Of a DNA stretch of 43,524 bases, positions 17,535 through 25,585 are shown in pieces. How positions within the stretch are numbered: the stretch's first letter is position 1; every line of letters starts with the position of its first letter. A program made the translations under genes and the position numbers. The notes under the pieces are model-generated. The model saw only the letters and a program-made list of their open reading frames with translations, ran no database searches and was not told the origin of the DNA. This DNA comes from Paracoccaceae bacterium. Its GTDB lineage: Bacteria > Pseudomonadota > Alphaproteobacteria > Rhodobacterales > Rhodobacteraceae. The DNA is taken from assembly GCA_020425125.1 (NCBI GenBank), contig JAGQRV010000056.1:1-43524 (forward strand). Reading direction: 5' to 3'.

Positions 17535-18995
17535 TCAGTCCGCGACGGGGAGGCCGCTCGGCACGCTGTGGGGCACCAGCGCGCTCTGGTCGCGGCTGGC
17601 GGGATCGGTCAGCGCCTCGAGAAAGGCGGTGAGGTCATCGACGGCGGCATCATCGAGCCGGATCGGAGGCAACTCGTTCGCCGCCCCGATGGCGGCGCGC
17701 AGTTCGCGGTTCTGCTGCACCCAGCCGTCGCGGAGGGCGAAGTCATTCGCGCGCGCGGGATCAACCGGTGACAGGCGGCGCACGGACCCTGTGGCGCTGA
17801 GTTCCGCATAGGCGTCGATGGGCGGCAGGCCGGCCTCGACCGCGTCGTAGGCGTCAAGCGCCGCGACGGGGTCCAGATGGTGCCGTACCATGGCCTCGAG
17901 CGAGGCGTAGGCGCCGTCATGCCCCCAGGGCCCGGTCAGCGCCACGTTGCGAAGGCCGGGCGTGCGGAACCGGAACCGGTCCTCGGCCCGCTTGGTCACC
18001 CGGAAGCGGCCGTGATCCTCCAGGCGGCCGGCCAATCCCGTCGCTTGCCAATACGAGGTGTTCCAGCCATCACCCTTGCCCGGACCGATCTGTGGCACAC
18101 CGATGGCATGGAACCTGTGGTCGGTCTGGAACTTGCCCGCGTGGCACGCCGAGCAGCCAGCCTCGCCGTAAAAAAGTGCCATGCCGCGGCGCGCTGCAGG
18201 GTCCAGCACGGCGGGATCACGGGACTCGAGAAAAGCGTCGAAAGGGCTTCCATCGGAACGGAACGCCGCGGCCTCGAAGGCAGCGATCGCATTCGCGGCC
18301 TGGACGAAGGTAATATCCTCCGCCGTCTTGACTTCCTGAAAGGCGGCGGCAAAGAGCGCGACGTATTCCGGAACCGCCCGCAGGCGACCGGCGAGAAGCT
18401 CCCAAACTCCGCCCTTGCCGGCCAGATCGCCGCGCGCCGCGGCTTCGGCAACATCGTTCTCGGTTGGCGCGCCCGCCATCTCGACGGCCGAGGTGACAGG
18501 AAACATTGCCTGCGCGGCGAGCGCTGTGTCGAGACCGGCCGGCAGATCGTCGCGGGCCGGCGAACTGAATCCGCTCGGCCAGAACCGGTTGCCGGCGGCG
18601 ACCCGACCGTCATGGAAGAACGTGGTGTATTCAGTTGCGCCGAGGAAATAGAGCGGCTGCGCGTTGCGCGGCACCCGTTCCAGAATCGGCGCGGCGTGCG
18701 TCGCGCGCCGTTCATGGCCGAGCCCGACACCGCCTTCGCCGATCGACAGCGCCAGGCCGTCGCCGGTCCCGAGGCTCGGATGATGACAGGTGGCGCACGA
18801 GATGTTGCGGTTGCCGCTCAGGATCTTGTCGAAGAACAGCAAGTTGCCGAGGCGCACCTTCTCGGGCGCCGGGCGACCCTCATCGTGGAAATCGGCGTCG
18901 CGGACTGGTTCGATCCGCGAAAGATCGGTCTGCGCCGCCAGTGGCAGCGCGAAAGCGGCCGTCAGGGTCGCAAGGGCAAGGACTCGGATCGCCAT
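17535..18995 (-). CDS. di-haem cytochrome c peroxidase / MauG family protein
   Basis: A 486-residue exported protein (signal peptide about 1-21, ending LAAQ) with two haem c sites, CATCH (C67, C70, H71) and CSACH (C281, C284, H285). The spacing and surrounding segments (LGNLLFFD, RFRTPGLRNVALTGPWGHDGA) are those of bacterial cytochrome c peroxidases and MauG relatives, which reduce hydrogen peroxide or oxidise protein side chains in the periplasm. It is longer than classic peroxidases (about 330-350), mostly through extra sequence between the haems. It is followed by a secreted protein that could be its partner or target. Peroxide defence versus maturation role is open. Confidence 0.87.
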   Translation of the reverse strand: MAIRVLALATLTAAFALPLAAQTDLSRIEPVRDADFHDEGRPAPEKVRLGNLLFFDKILSGNRNISCATCHHPSLGTGDGLALSIGEGGVGLGHERRATHAAPILERVPRNAQPLYFLGATEYTTFFHDGRVAAGNRFWPSGFSSPARDDLPAGLDTALAAQAMFPVTSAVEMAGAPTENDVAEAAARGDLAGKGGVWELLAGRLRAVPEYVALFAAAFQEVKTAEDITFVQAANAIAAFEAAAFRSDGSPFDAFLESRDPAVLDPAARRGMALFYGEAGCSACHAGKFQTDHRFHAIGVPQIGPGKGDGWNTSYWQATGLAGRLEDHGRFRVTKRAEDRFRFRTPGLRNVALTGPWGHDGAYASLEAMVRHHLDPVAALDAYDAVEAGLPPIDAYAELSATGSVRRLSPVDPARANDFALRDGWVQQNRELRAAIGAANELPPIRLDDAAVDDLTAFLEALTDPASRDQSALVPHSVPSGLPVAD

Positions 18996-19108
18996 CGTCT
19001 TGGCCTCGTTTCAGGCAACAGCCGGCCATCGCGCGCGGTACGGCCGCGGCGTCTGGCGGGTGCCGGATCGGGTGGGGCAGGCCGGCCACCTGTGCCGGCC
19101 CGGTTGTG

Positions 19109-20491
19109 TCAGGGTCGGATGTTCTGGTTGATCCGGAACAGGTTCGACGGGTCGTAGCGCCGCTTGATCTCGCGCAGGCGGTCGTAGTTCGCGCCATAGC
19201 TCGCACGTACGCGCGCTTCGTCCTCCGCGCCCATCAGGAAATTGACGTAGGCGCCGCCATGCCCGTTATGGGCGTGGACCGCTCTCCAGTAATCCCGCGC
19301 CCAGGCCGCAAGCTCCGGCGCTTTCGCCGGATCGGGGTCGATCCCGGCGATCACCATGGACCATTTTGCGCGACGCGCGCCCCAGGCGGTGGCATCGGGC
19401 GCGACGTCGTGCACCGCACCGTCAATCGGGTAGAGATGCATCAGCGACAGCTCGCTGGGGCTGCGTCCGCCATGCTCGACATGGGTGGCAATGGCCGCGT
19501 CGGTCAGATCGTCAACGTAATCGCCCTTCCAGTACCAGTGCAGACCCTTGGGCAAGAGCGGGTCGAACAGGGCCTGGAGGTCCACAAAGGGCATCTGCGC
19601 CATTCCGTCGAGAAGCGGTTCGGGCAACGCCTCCCGCGCCGGTCGCAATGCCTCGATCCCCTCCACTTCCGAACCATTGTAGCAGCTGACGAGCCCGCAA
19701 ATGCGGCGCCCCCAGAGATCGCGGGGGAACGGATCGGTGGACGGCACCGTCTTGATGCCGAAAAACGTGGCTAGATCGCGCGGTGCCTTGGGCAGGAAGT
19801 CGCGGTACCAGCGCATGATCTCTGCCGCATGAGAGATGTCGTAAAAGATCGGCCCGCCGTAGACATCGGTCACCGGATGTGCGCGGAAGGTAAATCGGGT
19901 GACGATGCCAAAATTGCCACCGCCACCGCGAAGCGCCCAGAAAAGATCGGCATTCTCGCTTTCGCTCGCCAGCACGACCGAGCCATCGGCCACAACCACC
20001 TCGGCCGCGAGCAGGTTGTCGATCGTGAGCCCGTGCTTGCGGGTGAGCCAGCCGTGACCGCCGCCGAGTGTCAGGCCGGCAAGCCCGGTCGAGGCGACGA
20101 TGCCGGCGGGCACCGCGAGGCCCACTGCGCCGGTCTTTCGATCCACCTCGCCCTGGTTGCAGCCTGCCTCGACACGGACGGTGCGCGTCACGGCGTCCAC
20201 CCGGATGCGCTTCATCGGCGAAAGGTCGATGACGAGCCCGTCGTCGCAGCTGCCGAGCCCCGCGCCATTGTGCCCGCCGCCGCGGACGGCCAGCGTGAGC
20301 CCCCGATCGCGCGCATGATTTACCGCGGCGGCCACGTCTTCTGTGGTCGCGCAGCGGACAATCCAGTTCGGACGCTTGTCGATCATGGCATTGTAGAGTG
20401 CCCGCGCTTCATCATAACCCGGCTCACCGCGCGCGATGACGGATGCGCGCAGGCGCTCGGGGAAGTCCAGTGTCTTGACATTCGTGTCCAT
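19109..20491 (-). CDS. FAD-binding oxidoreductase, berberine-bridge-enzyme type
   Basis: A 460-residue enzyme with an N-terminal PCMH-type FAD domain (FAD-linking histidine 74 in RGGGHN) and a C-terminal BBE tail (YDPSNLFRINQNI). The second covalent link seen in bicovalent relatives needs a cysteine near the STGLAGLTLGGG segment; here alanine or serine stands there, so FAD is probably held by His74 alone. Such enzymes oxidise alcohols, sugars or alkaloid-like amines with oxygen. No signal peptide is visible. It is divergent from an AraC-type regulator across a 182-base gap, so the regulator probably controls it. The substrate is unknown. Confidence 0.87.
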   Translation of the reverse strand: MDTNVKTLDFPERLRASVIARGEPGYDEARALYNAMIDKRPNWIVRCATTEDVAAAVNHARDRGLTLAVRGGGHNGAGLGSCDDGLVIDLSPMKRIRVDAVTRTVRVEAGCNQGEVDRKTGAVGLAVPAGIVASTGLAGLTLGGGHGWLTRKHGLTIDNLLAAEVVVADGSVVLASESENADLFWALRGGGGNFGIVTRFTFRAHPVTDVYGGPIFYDISHAAEIMRWYRDFLPKAPRDLATFFGIKTVPSTDPFPRDLWGRRICGLVSCYNGSEVEGIEALRPAREALPEPLLDGMAQMPFVDLQALFDPLLPKGLHWYWKGDYVDDLTDAAIATHVEHGGRSPSELSLMHLYPIDGAVHDVAPDATAWGARRAKWSMVIAGIDPDPAKAPELAAWARDYWRAVHAHNGHGGAYVNFLMGAEDEARVRASYGANYDRLREIKRRYDPSNLFRINQNIRP

Positions 20492-20673
20492 GTTCTCGTC
20501 CTCGCTTGCCTTGCCGGAAGGGCGTTTCGGATGCGGGACAGAGTGGATTCAGACCCGGATTCGGGCCATGCTGGCCCATCGGAGAAAGTTTGCTGGCCGT
20601 CTTTTCGGTGGGCATTTTCTCGCAGATCGTCCGAACCGATTTGCAGACCGTCTTCGGCAGGAGGAAGCGCGCG

Positions 20674-21648
20674 GTGGATGTGTTGTCGGATGTGCTGCGT
20701 GCGGTGCGACTGACCGGGGCGGTATTCTTCGACTTCCGGGCCAGCGAGCCGCTTCGCGCGCAAACGCCCAGCATGGCACTCGTTGGCCAGAGGCTTGTGC
20801 CAGGTGCGGGCCAGGTCATCCCTTTTCACATCATGATGCGCGGTCGTTGCTGGGTCGAGGCGATCGATGCCGGCGTTCCACCGCTGGAATTCCATGAAGG
20901 CGACATCGTCGTGTACCCGCACGGTCACGGGCACATCTTCGTCACCAATCTTGGCGATCGGGTCGCACCGGATCTGGACGCGTATCGTCGTCCCAGCGGC
21001 CAGCCACTGCCGATCATGGTCAATCTTGGCGACCACGGCCCGCCGGTCCTGCGGTTCGTTTGCGGCTACCTCGCCTGCGACACGGCGCCTTTCAATCCAC
21101 TGCTCGACGCGTTGCCGTCGCAGGTGGTCGCCCGTCGCCCTCCCGAGGGCAATCACATCGAGGTCGATCTGATCTATGCGGCGGTGATCGAGTCCGAAAC
21201 ACACAGGCCCGGAGGCGAGGCCATCCTCGCTCGGCTGAGCGAACTGCTCTTTGTTCGCGCCATCCGGCGCTTCATCGAGACGCTGCCCGAAAACTCCGAA
21301 GGCTGGCTCGCAGGACTGCGTGATCCGCATATCGGTCGCGCGCTCCAGCTCATCCATGGCGATCCGGCGCGCAACTGGACCCTCGAGGGCCTCGCCCGCG
21401 AATGCGGCATGTCACGCGCGGTCTTCGCCGAGCGTTTCGCACGGATGGTCGGCGATACGCCCATGCGCTATCTCGCGCGATGGAGGATGCAGGTCGCCTC
21501 GCATCTCCTGTTCCAACCCAACATCGCCGTCGAGGCCGTTGCCGAGCAGGTCGGATACCGGTCCGAGGCCTCGTTCAGCCGGGCCTTCAAGAACATCGTC
21601 GGGACATCTCCCGGCAGTTGGCGCCGTTCGAGGCCGTCCGGTTCGTAG
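20674..21648 (+). CDS. AraC-family regulator with cupin sensor domain
   Basis: The start is taken as GTG at 20674, since AGGAGG lies at 20659-20664 and the family normally begins at VDVLSDVLRAVRLTG; the open frame extends further upstream without family sequence. The 324-residue product has an AraC_binding/cupin_6 domain (about 1-190, with FHIMMRGRCWV and EGDIVVYPHG) and two C-terminal helix-turn-helix motifs (TLEGLARECGMSRAVFAERF and IAVEAVAEQVGYRSEASFSR). Members typically activate a neighbouring oxidoreductase gene, here the divergent FAD enzyme. The effector is unknown. Confidence 0.88.
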   Translation: MDVLSDVLRAVRLTGAVFFDFRASEPLRAQTPSMALVGQRLVPGAGQVIPFHIMMRGRCWVEAIDAGVPPLEFHEGDIVVYPHGHGHIFVTNLGDRVAPDLDAYRRPSGQPLPIMVNLGDHGPPVLRFVCGYLACDTAPFNPLLDALPSQVVARRPPEGNHIEVDLIYAAVIESETHRPGGEAILARLSELLFVRAIRRFIETLPENSEGWLAGLRDPHIGRALQLIHGDPARNWTLEGLARECGMSRAVFAERFARMVGDTPMRYLARWRMQVASHLLFQPNIAVEAVAEQVGYRSEASFSRAFKNIVGTSPGSWRRSRPSGS

Positions 21649-21699
21649 AAGCGTGTCGTGATATATCGCGTTTGAACAGGCGATGTTTGGCATCCGCAG

Positions 21700-21830
21700 C
21701 CATCGGAACGCTTCAGGGGTTTGCGCGACGTTGGGTTCCCATTCATCGACGCCTGCGCATGACAAAGATGGACAAGCCACACGGACCGTCGATGGCGGCG
21801 CAGACCGTCTCGCCTGGTGGAGCACAGGCC
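21700..21830 (+). mobile_element. IS3-family left-end and orfA-start remnant
   Basis: GCTTCAGGGGTTTG at 21710-21723 stands 58 bases before an ATG at 21768 (MDKPHGPSMAAQTV). The same motif stands exactly 58 bases before the orfA start (MNKTP, TSKDAADKL) of the IS3-family remnant at 40923, minus strand, and the intervening bases are similar. The coding part degenerates within some 20 codons. This is the stub of a lost or decayed copy of the same IS. Confidence 0.6.
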
Positions 21831-22443
21831 GGCACCGCACCTTGGGTGGATGCGGTCTCACGCTCCATCAGATGGGCCTGACGCTTGCGGCCGACCTCGA
21901 CACGCTTCTCACCATGACCGACGCGCAGAAGGGGTCTTTGGCCGCGCCGCCAGCATGCGTGCTCTTGATCGTCGCCCCTGCCATCTGACAGCGCGACATC
22001 TGAATCCCCCGATGCAGCGGCGTTTCGGGCCACTCGCGGGAGTCGCCGCGTTTTCGCAGGGTCAGTCGATCTCAGCGCGTTTCCGGCATAGCCAACGTCA
22101 TTTCAAACCGTCCCGGATCCTAGATTCCGGGGAAGTCTTGCGGCTGTGACCGGCCCGCTATCAGCTTCTTGGTGCCGGGGATCGGGATACCGGGCCGAAT
22201 GCGACCCGATGGCAGGGAGGACCGCTTGACGGGCGGATGGCGCATACCGGGCGAAACCGGAAGTGGACGCAGCGCGACGCCGGTAGGCGGCAAATTTCGA
22301 TGAGGGTCGCGATTTAGGGGAGCCAGCTGCGCCTGTTCATTGGGAAGTTGCGTCTGCACGCATTGCATCGGGTCACGCGAATTTCGAGGGACGCTGCCCG
22401 AAGAATCCACTTTTAACCAACGGCTAATGAATCTTTCGCAATC
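21831..22443. other. gene-free stretch upstream of the RTX gene
   Basis: No gene is recognised in these bases. A short inverted repeat (CCCGGA / TCCGGG) occurs near 22113-22132. The last 100 bases turn AT-richer and include a CtrA-like box at 22413-22427, so the RTX gene's promoter probably lies here. Confidence 0.45.
22413..22427 (+). promoter_or_regulatory. CtrA-like binding box upstream of RTX hydrolase
   Basis: TTAA (22413-22416), a seven-base spacer and CTAA (22424-22427) give one mismatch to the alphaproteobacterial CtrA consensus TTAA-N7-TTAA. The site lies 17 bases before the ATG, so binding so close to the start might repress or the mapped start may be too early. Confidence 0.4.
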
Positions 22444-24903
22444 ATGAGCGCGACGTGGTGCGGGGCACCTATTCCAGAGCGCAGGGAGCATGAATTGCCG
22501 GTAGTGGTACAAGGTCGCTCGCCCGTAGGGATGGCGCACATTGGAATGTCTCCGAATTGGGCGACCATCGCCGACCCATCTGTCGTTTCGGTAGCGTCGC
22601 AGAAAATGGGGGTCGAGACGCACTCAAACCTCGTCGCCGCCTTGCAGCGGAATGCGGCGAACGACACCGGATCGGATGGCGACGGCTTCGCGAAATTCCG
22701 CCTCTCTAGATCACTGATCGACATCGAGCCCGCCCGAGACGTGACGCGGGAAAATGGCCGTCCCTCGTCCAATTCAATTTTCGGCGCTGCAGAAATCCAT
22801 TTGAGCGCCCATGCGAAAAACAGCGAACCTGTCGATGTCCTGAGCGATGACAGTCTCCGACTTCATTTCCACGACGAGAATGCTTCCTTTCCGTGGGCGT
22901 CCGAACGAGATCACGATGCGATATCCGGGAACCTCGAATTCGCCAAGGTGGAGGAGGACGCACTGGCATCCGGTTTCGGCTCCAACCCTTCGCCGAGCGA
23001 CGTCCGCTTTCCCGGCGGGCCGCTCACTCCGCCTGCCCCTCTGGCCTACGGAAACACGTCAGACGAGAACCATGACGTCGCTGGTGGCTCTCTGTTCCCG
23101 CCTGCCGCTACCCTCAATGCCGCGGAACCCGCGGCGACCCGCCCTACTGACATGGAATACGAAGCCACGCATGCGCAGGCCGTTGCCGAAGAGAAGGTGC
23201 CGGCATCGCGGACCGCAGATCATGCCGACGCACCCGTACTGAGCGGATCGGCGCCCGCGAGTTCGAATTCTACCTTCGGATGGCAAACGAATACGGGAAC
23301 GTTTGACGGCGACACCCTCACGGTCGAGACATATTGGCCGAAGAGCGCCAATCCCGATATCCTGTTCGTTCATCACGGATCGAGCCGAAGCATCTACAGT
23401 TCGGGCAGCCAGAGGCTTGCCGATCAGGAGGGCTTTGCGGTCTTCTCTCCGATCTTTCCGTCGAAGAGTTACAGCTCCAACGAATACCAGCGTGGCGGAA
23501 TTGTCGACAACCAGGGCCATGTGCTGCCGGACGATCAATGGACCACACGGCTTGAAGATCCGATGGTCAACTGGGCAACCGGTCTTGTAGGCGGCAACCC
23601 GGAAGTATTCCTGTTCGGTTTCTCGGCAGGCGGCCAGTTCCTGAATCGGGTAGCTGCCTACGAACGCCCGCAAGGCATCAGCCGAATTGTGGTCGGAAGC
23701 CCCTCAACCTGGGTTCTGCCGTCTCTTGCCGAAGCCGCACCTTACGGGTTCGGCGGTCTGGGTACGATCGCGGAAGAGCGCGCCGCGCTGAAGGAATATC
23801 TCGCCCTTCCGATGACGATCTATCTCGGCAGCATGGATGACGATCCCAACGATCCATCGCTGTCGACAAGTGTCGAAGCCATGCGACAGGGGGCGAACCG
23901 CCTGGAGCGCGGCATGAACACCTTCGACATGGGGCAACAGACGGCAGAGAATAACGGCTGGGCATTCAACTGGAGCCTCGTGATCGCCCAAGGGGTCGGG
24001 CATAGCGGCACATCTATGCTGAAGGCGCCCGAAATTGTCGAAGCGCTCCATCCGACCCTCGTTCCGGCAAACCACGCGCCGTACGGTATCGCCTTGGCGG
24101 GGTCGAGCGTGGACGAAACTGCAGCCGGCGGCACGGTGGTCGGACAATTGTCTGCGACGGATCCTGACGGAGACAAGATCGCGTTCAGCGTGGCCGGCGA
24201 CGCCCGCTTCGCCGTGAACACCTCGGATCAGCTGGTGGTCGCGACGGGAGCTGACCTGACCGGGACCGGCGATCGCGACGTAACCCTGACGGTAAGTGCC
24301 AGCGACGGTCGCGGCGGCCTGGCCCAGACGGATGTCACCGTGACCATCCGCGACGTGAATGGCGGATCGAGCGGTAGCGGAACCGGCACGAGCGCGACAG
24401 CGGTCCTGTCGCCGAGTGACATCCCGGCCGGCGACACACGTCCCGTCACCATGGGCGGAGCCGGCGATGACCGGCTGCGTTCCGCCAGTGCCGGCGGCTA
24501 CGTGTTCGGCGAGGACGGCAATGACCTGATCGTCGATCAGGCGGGAGACGACTACCTTGTCGGCGGGACCGGGGCGGATACCTTCGTCATCGATTATCGC
24601 ATCAGCAAGAATGCCCAGTACGACGTGATCGCAGATCTCGATTTCTCCCAAGGCGACCGGCTGCGCGCGCTGGGGAGTCAGAGCGGGACGTTCGACCATT
24701 CTGGCGATCCCGACGGGTCGCTGCTGGTCCTGGGCGGTGGATCGAACGTCATCCTGGTATCGGCCGAGGACATCGTGGAGGCCGCCGCTTCGGGCGGGCT
24801 CAGCTATTCCGACAGCGGCCACGGCACGCTGCTTATGACCTTCGCCGAAGCACCAGGACGAACGCTCGAGATCCTCAGCATATCGATCTATGATCTGCCT
24901 TGA
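22444..24903 (+). CDS. RTX-type secreted alpha/beta hydrolase
   Basis: An 819-residue protein with four regions. Residues 1-275 are low-complexity and have no signal peptide. Residues about 278-535 form an alpha/beta hydrolase with nucleophile S394 in GFSAGG, candidate acids D465-D467 and histidine 520 in GVGHSG. Residues about 545-638 form a cadherin-like domain (DETAAGGTVVGQLSATDPDGD). Residues 670-715 carry RTX calcium-binding repeats (GGAGDDRL, GEDGNDLI, GGTGADTF), ahead of a C-terminal tail as in type I secretion substrates. The PrtD/HlyD exporter genes downstream should secrete it. The hydrolase is closely similar to the membrane-anchored protein encoded at 31560-32516. Polyester or ester hydrolysis is likely; the substrate is unknown. 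Confidence 0.85.
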   Translation: MSATWCGAPIPERREHELPVVVQGRSPVGMAHIGMSPNWATIADPSVVSVASQKMGVETHSNLVAALQRNAANDTGSDGDGFAKFRLSRSLIDIEPARDVTRENGRPSSNSIFGAAEIHLSAHAKNSEPVDVLSDDSLRLHFHDENASFPWASERDHDAISGNLEFAKVEEDALASGFGSNPSPSDVRFPGGPLTPPAPLAYGNTSDENHDVAGGSLFPPAATLNAAEPAATRPTDMEYEATHAQAVAEEKVPASRTADHADAPVLSGSAPASSNSTFGWQTNTGTFDGDTLTVETYWPKSANPDILFVHHGSSRSIYSSGSQRLADQEGFAVFSPIFPSKSYSSNEYQRGGIVDNQGHVLPDDQWTTRLEDPMVNWATGLVGGNPEVFLFGFSAGGQFLNRVAAYERPQGISRIVVGSPSTWVLPSLAEAAPYGFGGLGTIAEERAALKEYLALPMTIYLGSMDDDPNDPSLSTSVEAMRQGANRLERGMNTFDMGQQTAENNGWAFNWSLVIAQGVGHSGTSMLKAPEIVEALHPTLVPANHAPYGIALAGSSVDETAAGGTVVGQLSATDPDGDKIAFSVAGDARFAVNTSDQLVVATGADLTGTGDRDVTLTVSASDGRGGLAQTDVTVTIRDVNGGSSGSGTGTSATAVLSPSDIPAGDTRPVTMGGAGDDRLRSASAGGYVFGEDGNDLIVDQAGDDYLVGGTGADTFVIDYRISKNAQYDVIADLDFSQGDRLRALGSQSGTFDHSGDPDGSLLVLGGGSNVILVSAEDIVEAAASGGLSYSDSGHGTLLMTFAEAPGRTLEILSISIYDLP

Positions 24904-25585
24904 AGCGTTTCTCTGCAACTCTGACCCGCATGGGATTCCTCTGGTGAGGTGATCGTGATCCATCCTTTTCCGGCGGGTGGAGCATGTCAGAATCTTTGCA
25001 GTCGGGACGCGAGGTCCAAGTGACCTCCACCGGGAAGCACGGGCGTCTGGTTGATGGACTTGCCCGAACGGTAGACCACCCGGATCCGGAATTTGCCAGT
25101 TCCGGCCACCATGACGTGGCCCCGGAGGCAGGTCTCGATCAAACCATCGTGGTTCGATGGCTTGATGCTGATGCGTCGTTAACCTGCCCGCCGGACAAAT
25201 CGCTGTCCGAGGTCTCTCGGGACCGGGCATGCGTTGGGGCTCGCAGAGCGTGTGGTTCGCGAGAATCACCGCACAGGCGAACTTGAGTCGCCGATACGGC
25301 CGGGCCCAGAAATACAAGCTATGATTGAGGCTTTTGGCAGCTCTTGGTCTGGAACTTTGTCGGGTGAATATCTGTTGGGCTGAATATCGCCTGAATTGCC
25401 ACTTCTGCAGCACCAATCGGGTGCTTCCCCCACGATCATGCGATGGACAAGGACGATCATTGCCAGTCATCCTGTCGCCACGCGATTTGAAAGCGACCAA
25501 GCTTGGTCTCGATGTCGAGGCTAGCCACGTCTGTCGACAGTACGAGTGCCGGATGCGACCCAAGCTCGGAGGCATAGACACATTC
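24904..25585. other. long gene-free stretch between RTX and P-loop genes
   Basis: No family is recognised in these 682 bases. On the minus strand a frame closing at 24987-24989 stays open for about 63 codons back to about 25178 (contains GHVMVAGTGKFRI and LPGGGHLDLASRL) and could be a gene fragment, but it has no clear start. A GTTAACC half-site lies at 25178-25184. The open frame running into the next gene from 25325 on the plus strand lacks a good start and is probably not translated. Confidence 0.4.

Noticed and set aside
24987-25186. Minus-strand frame with GHVMVAGTGKFRI
   Set aside because: No start codon at a sensible place and no family recognised; kept only as a note in the gap entry.
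25325-25585. N-terminal extension of the P-loop protein from a TTG start
   Set aside because: Extra residues are cysteine/arginine-rich without family sequence and the TTG has no good ribosome site; the ATG at 25586 is preferred.
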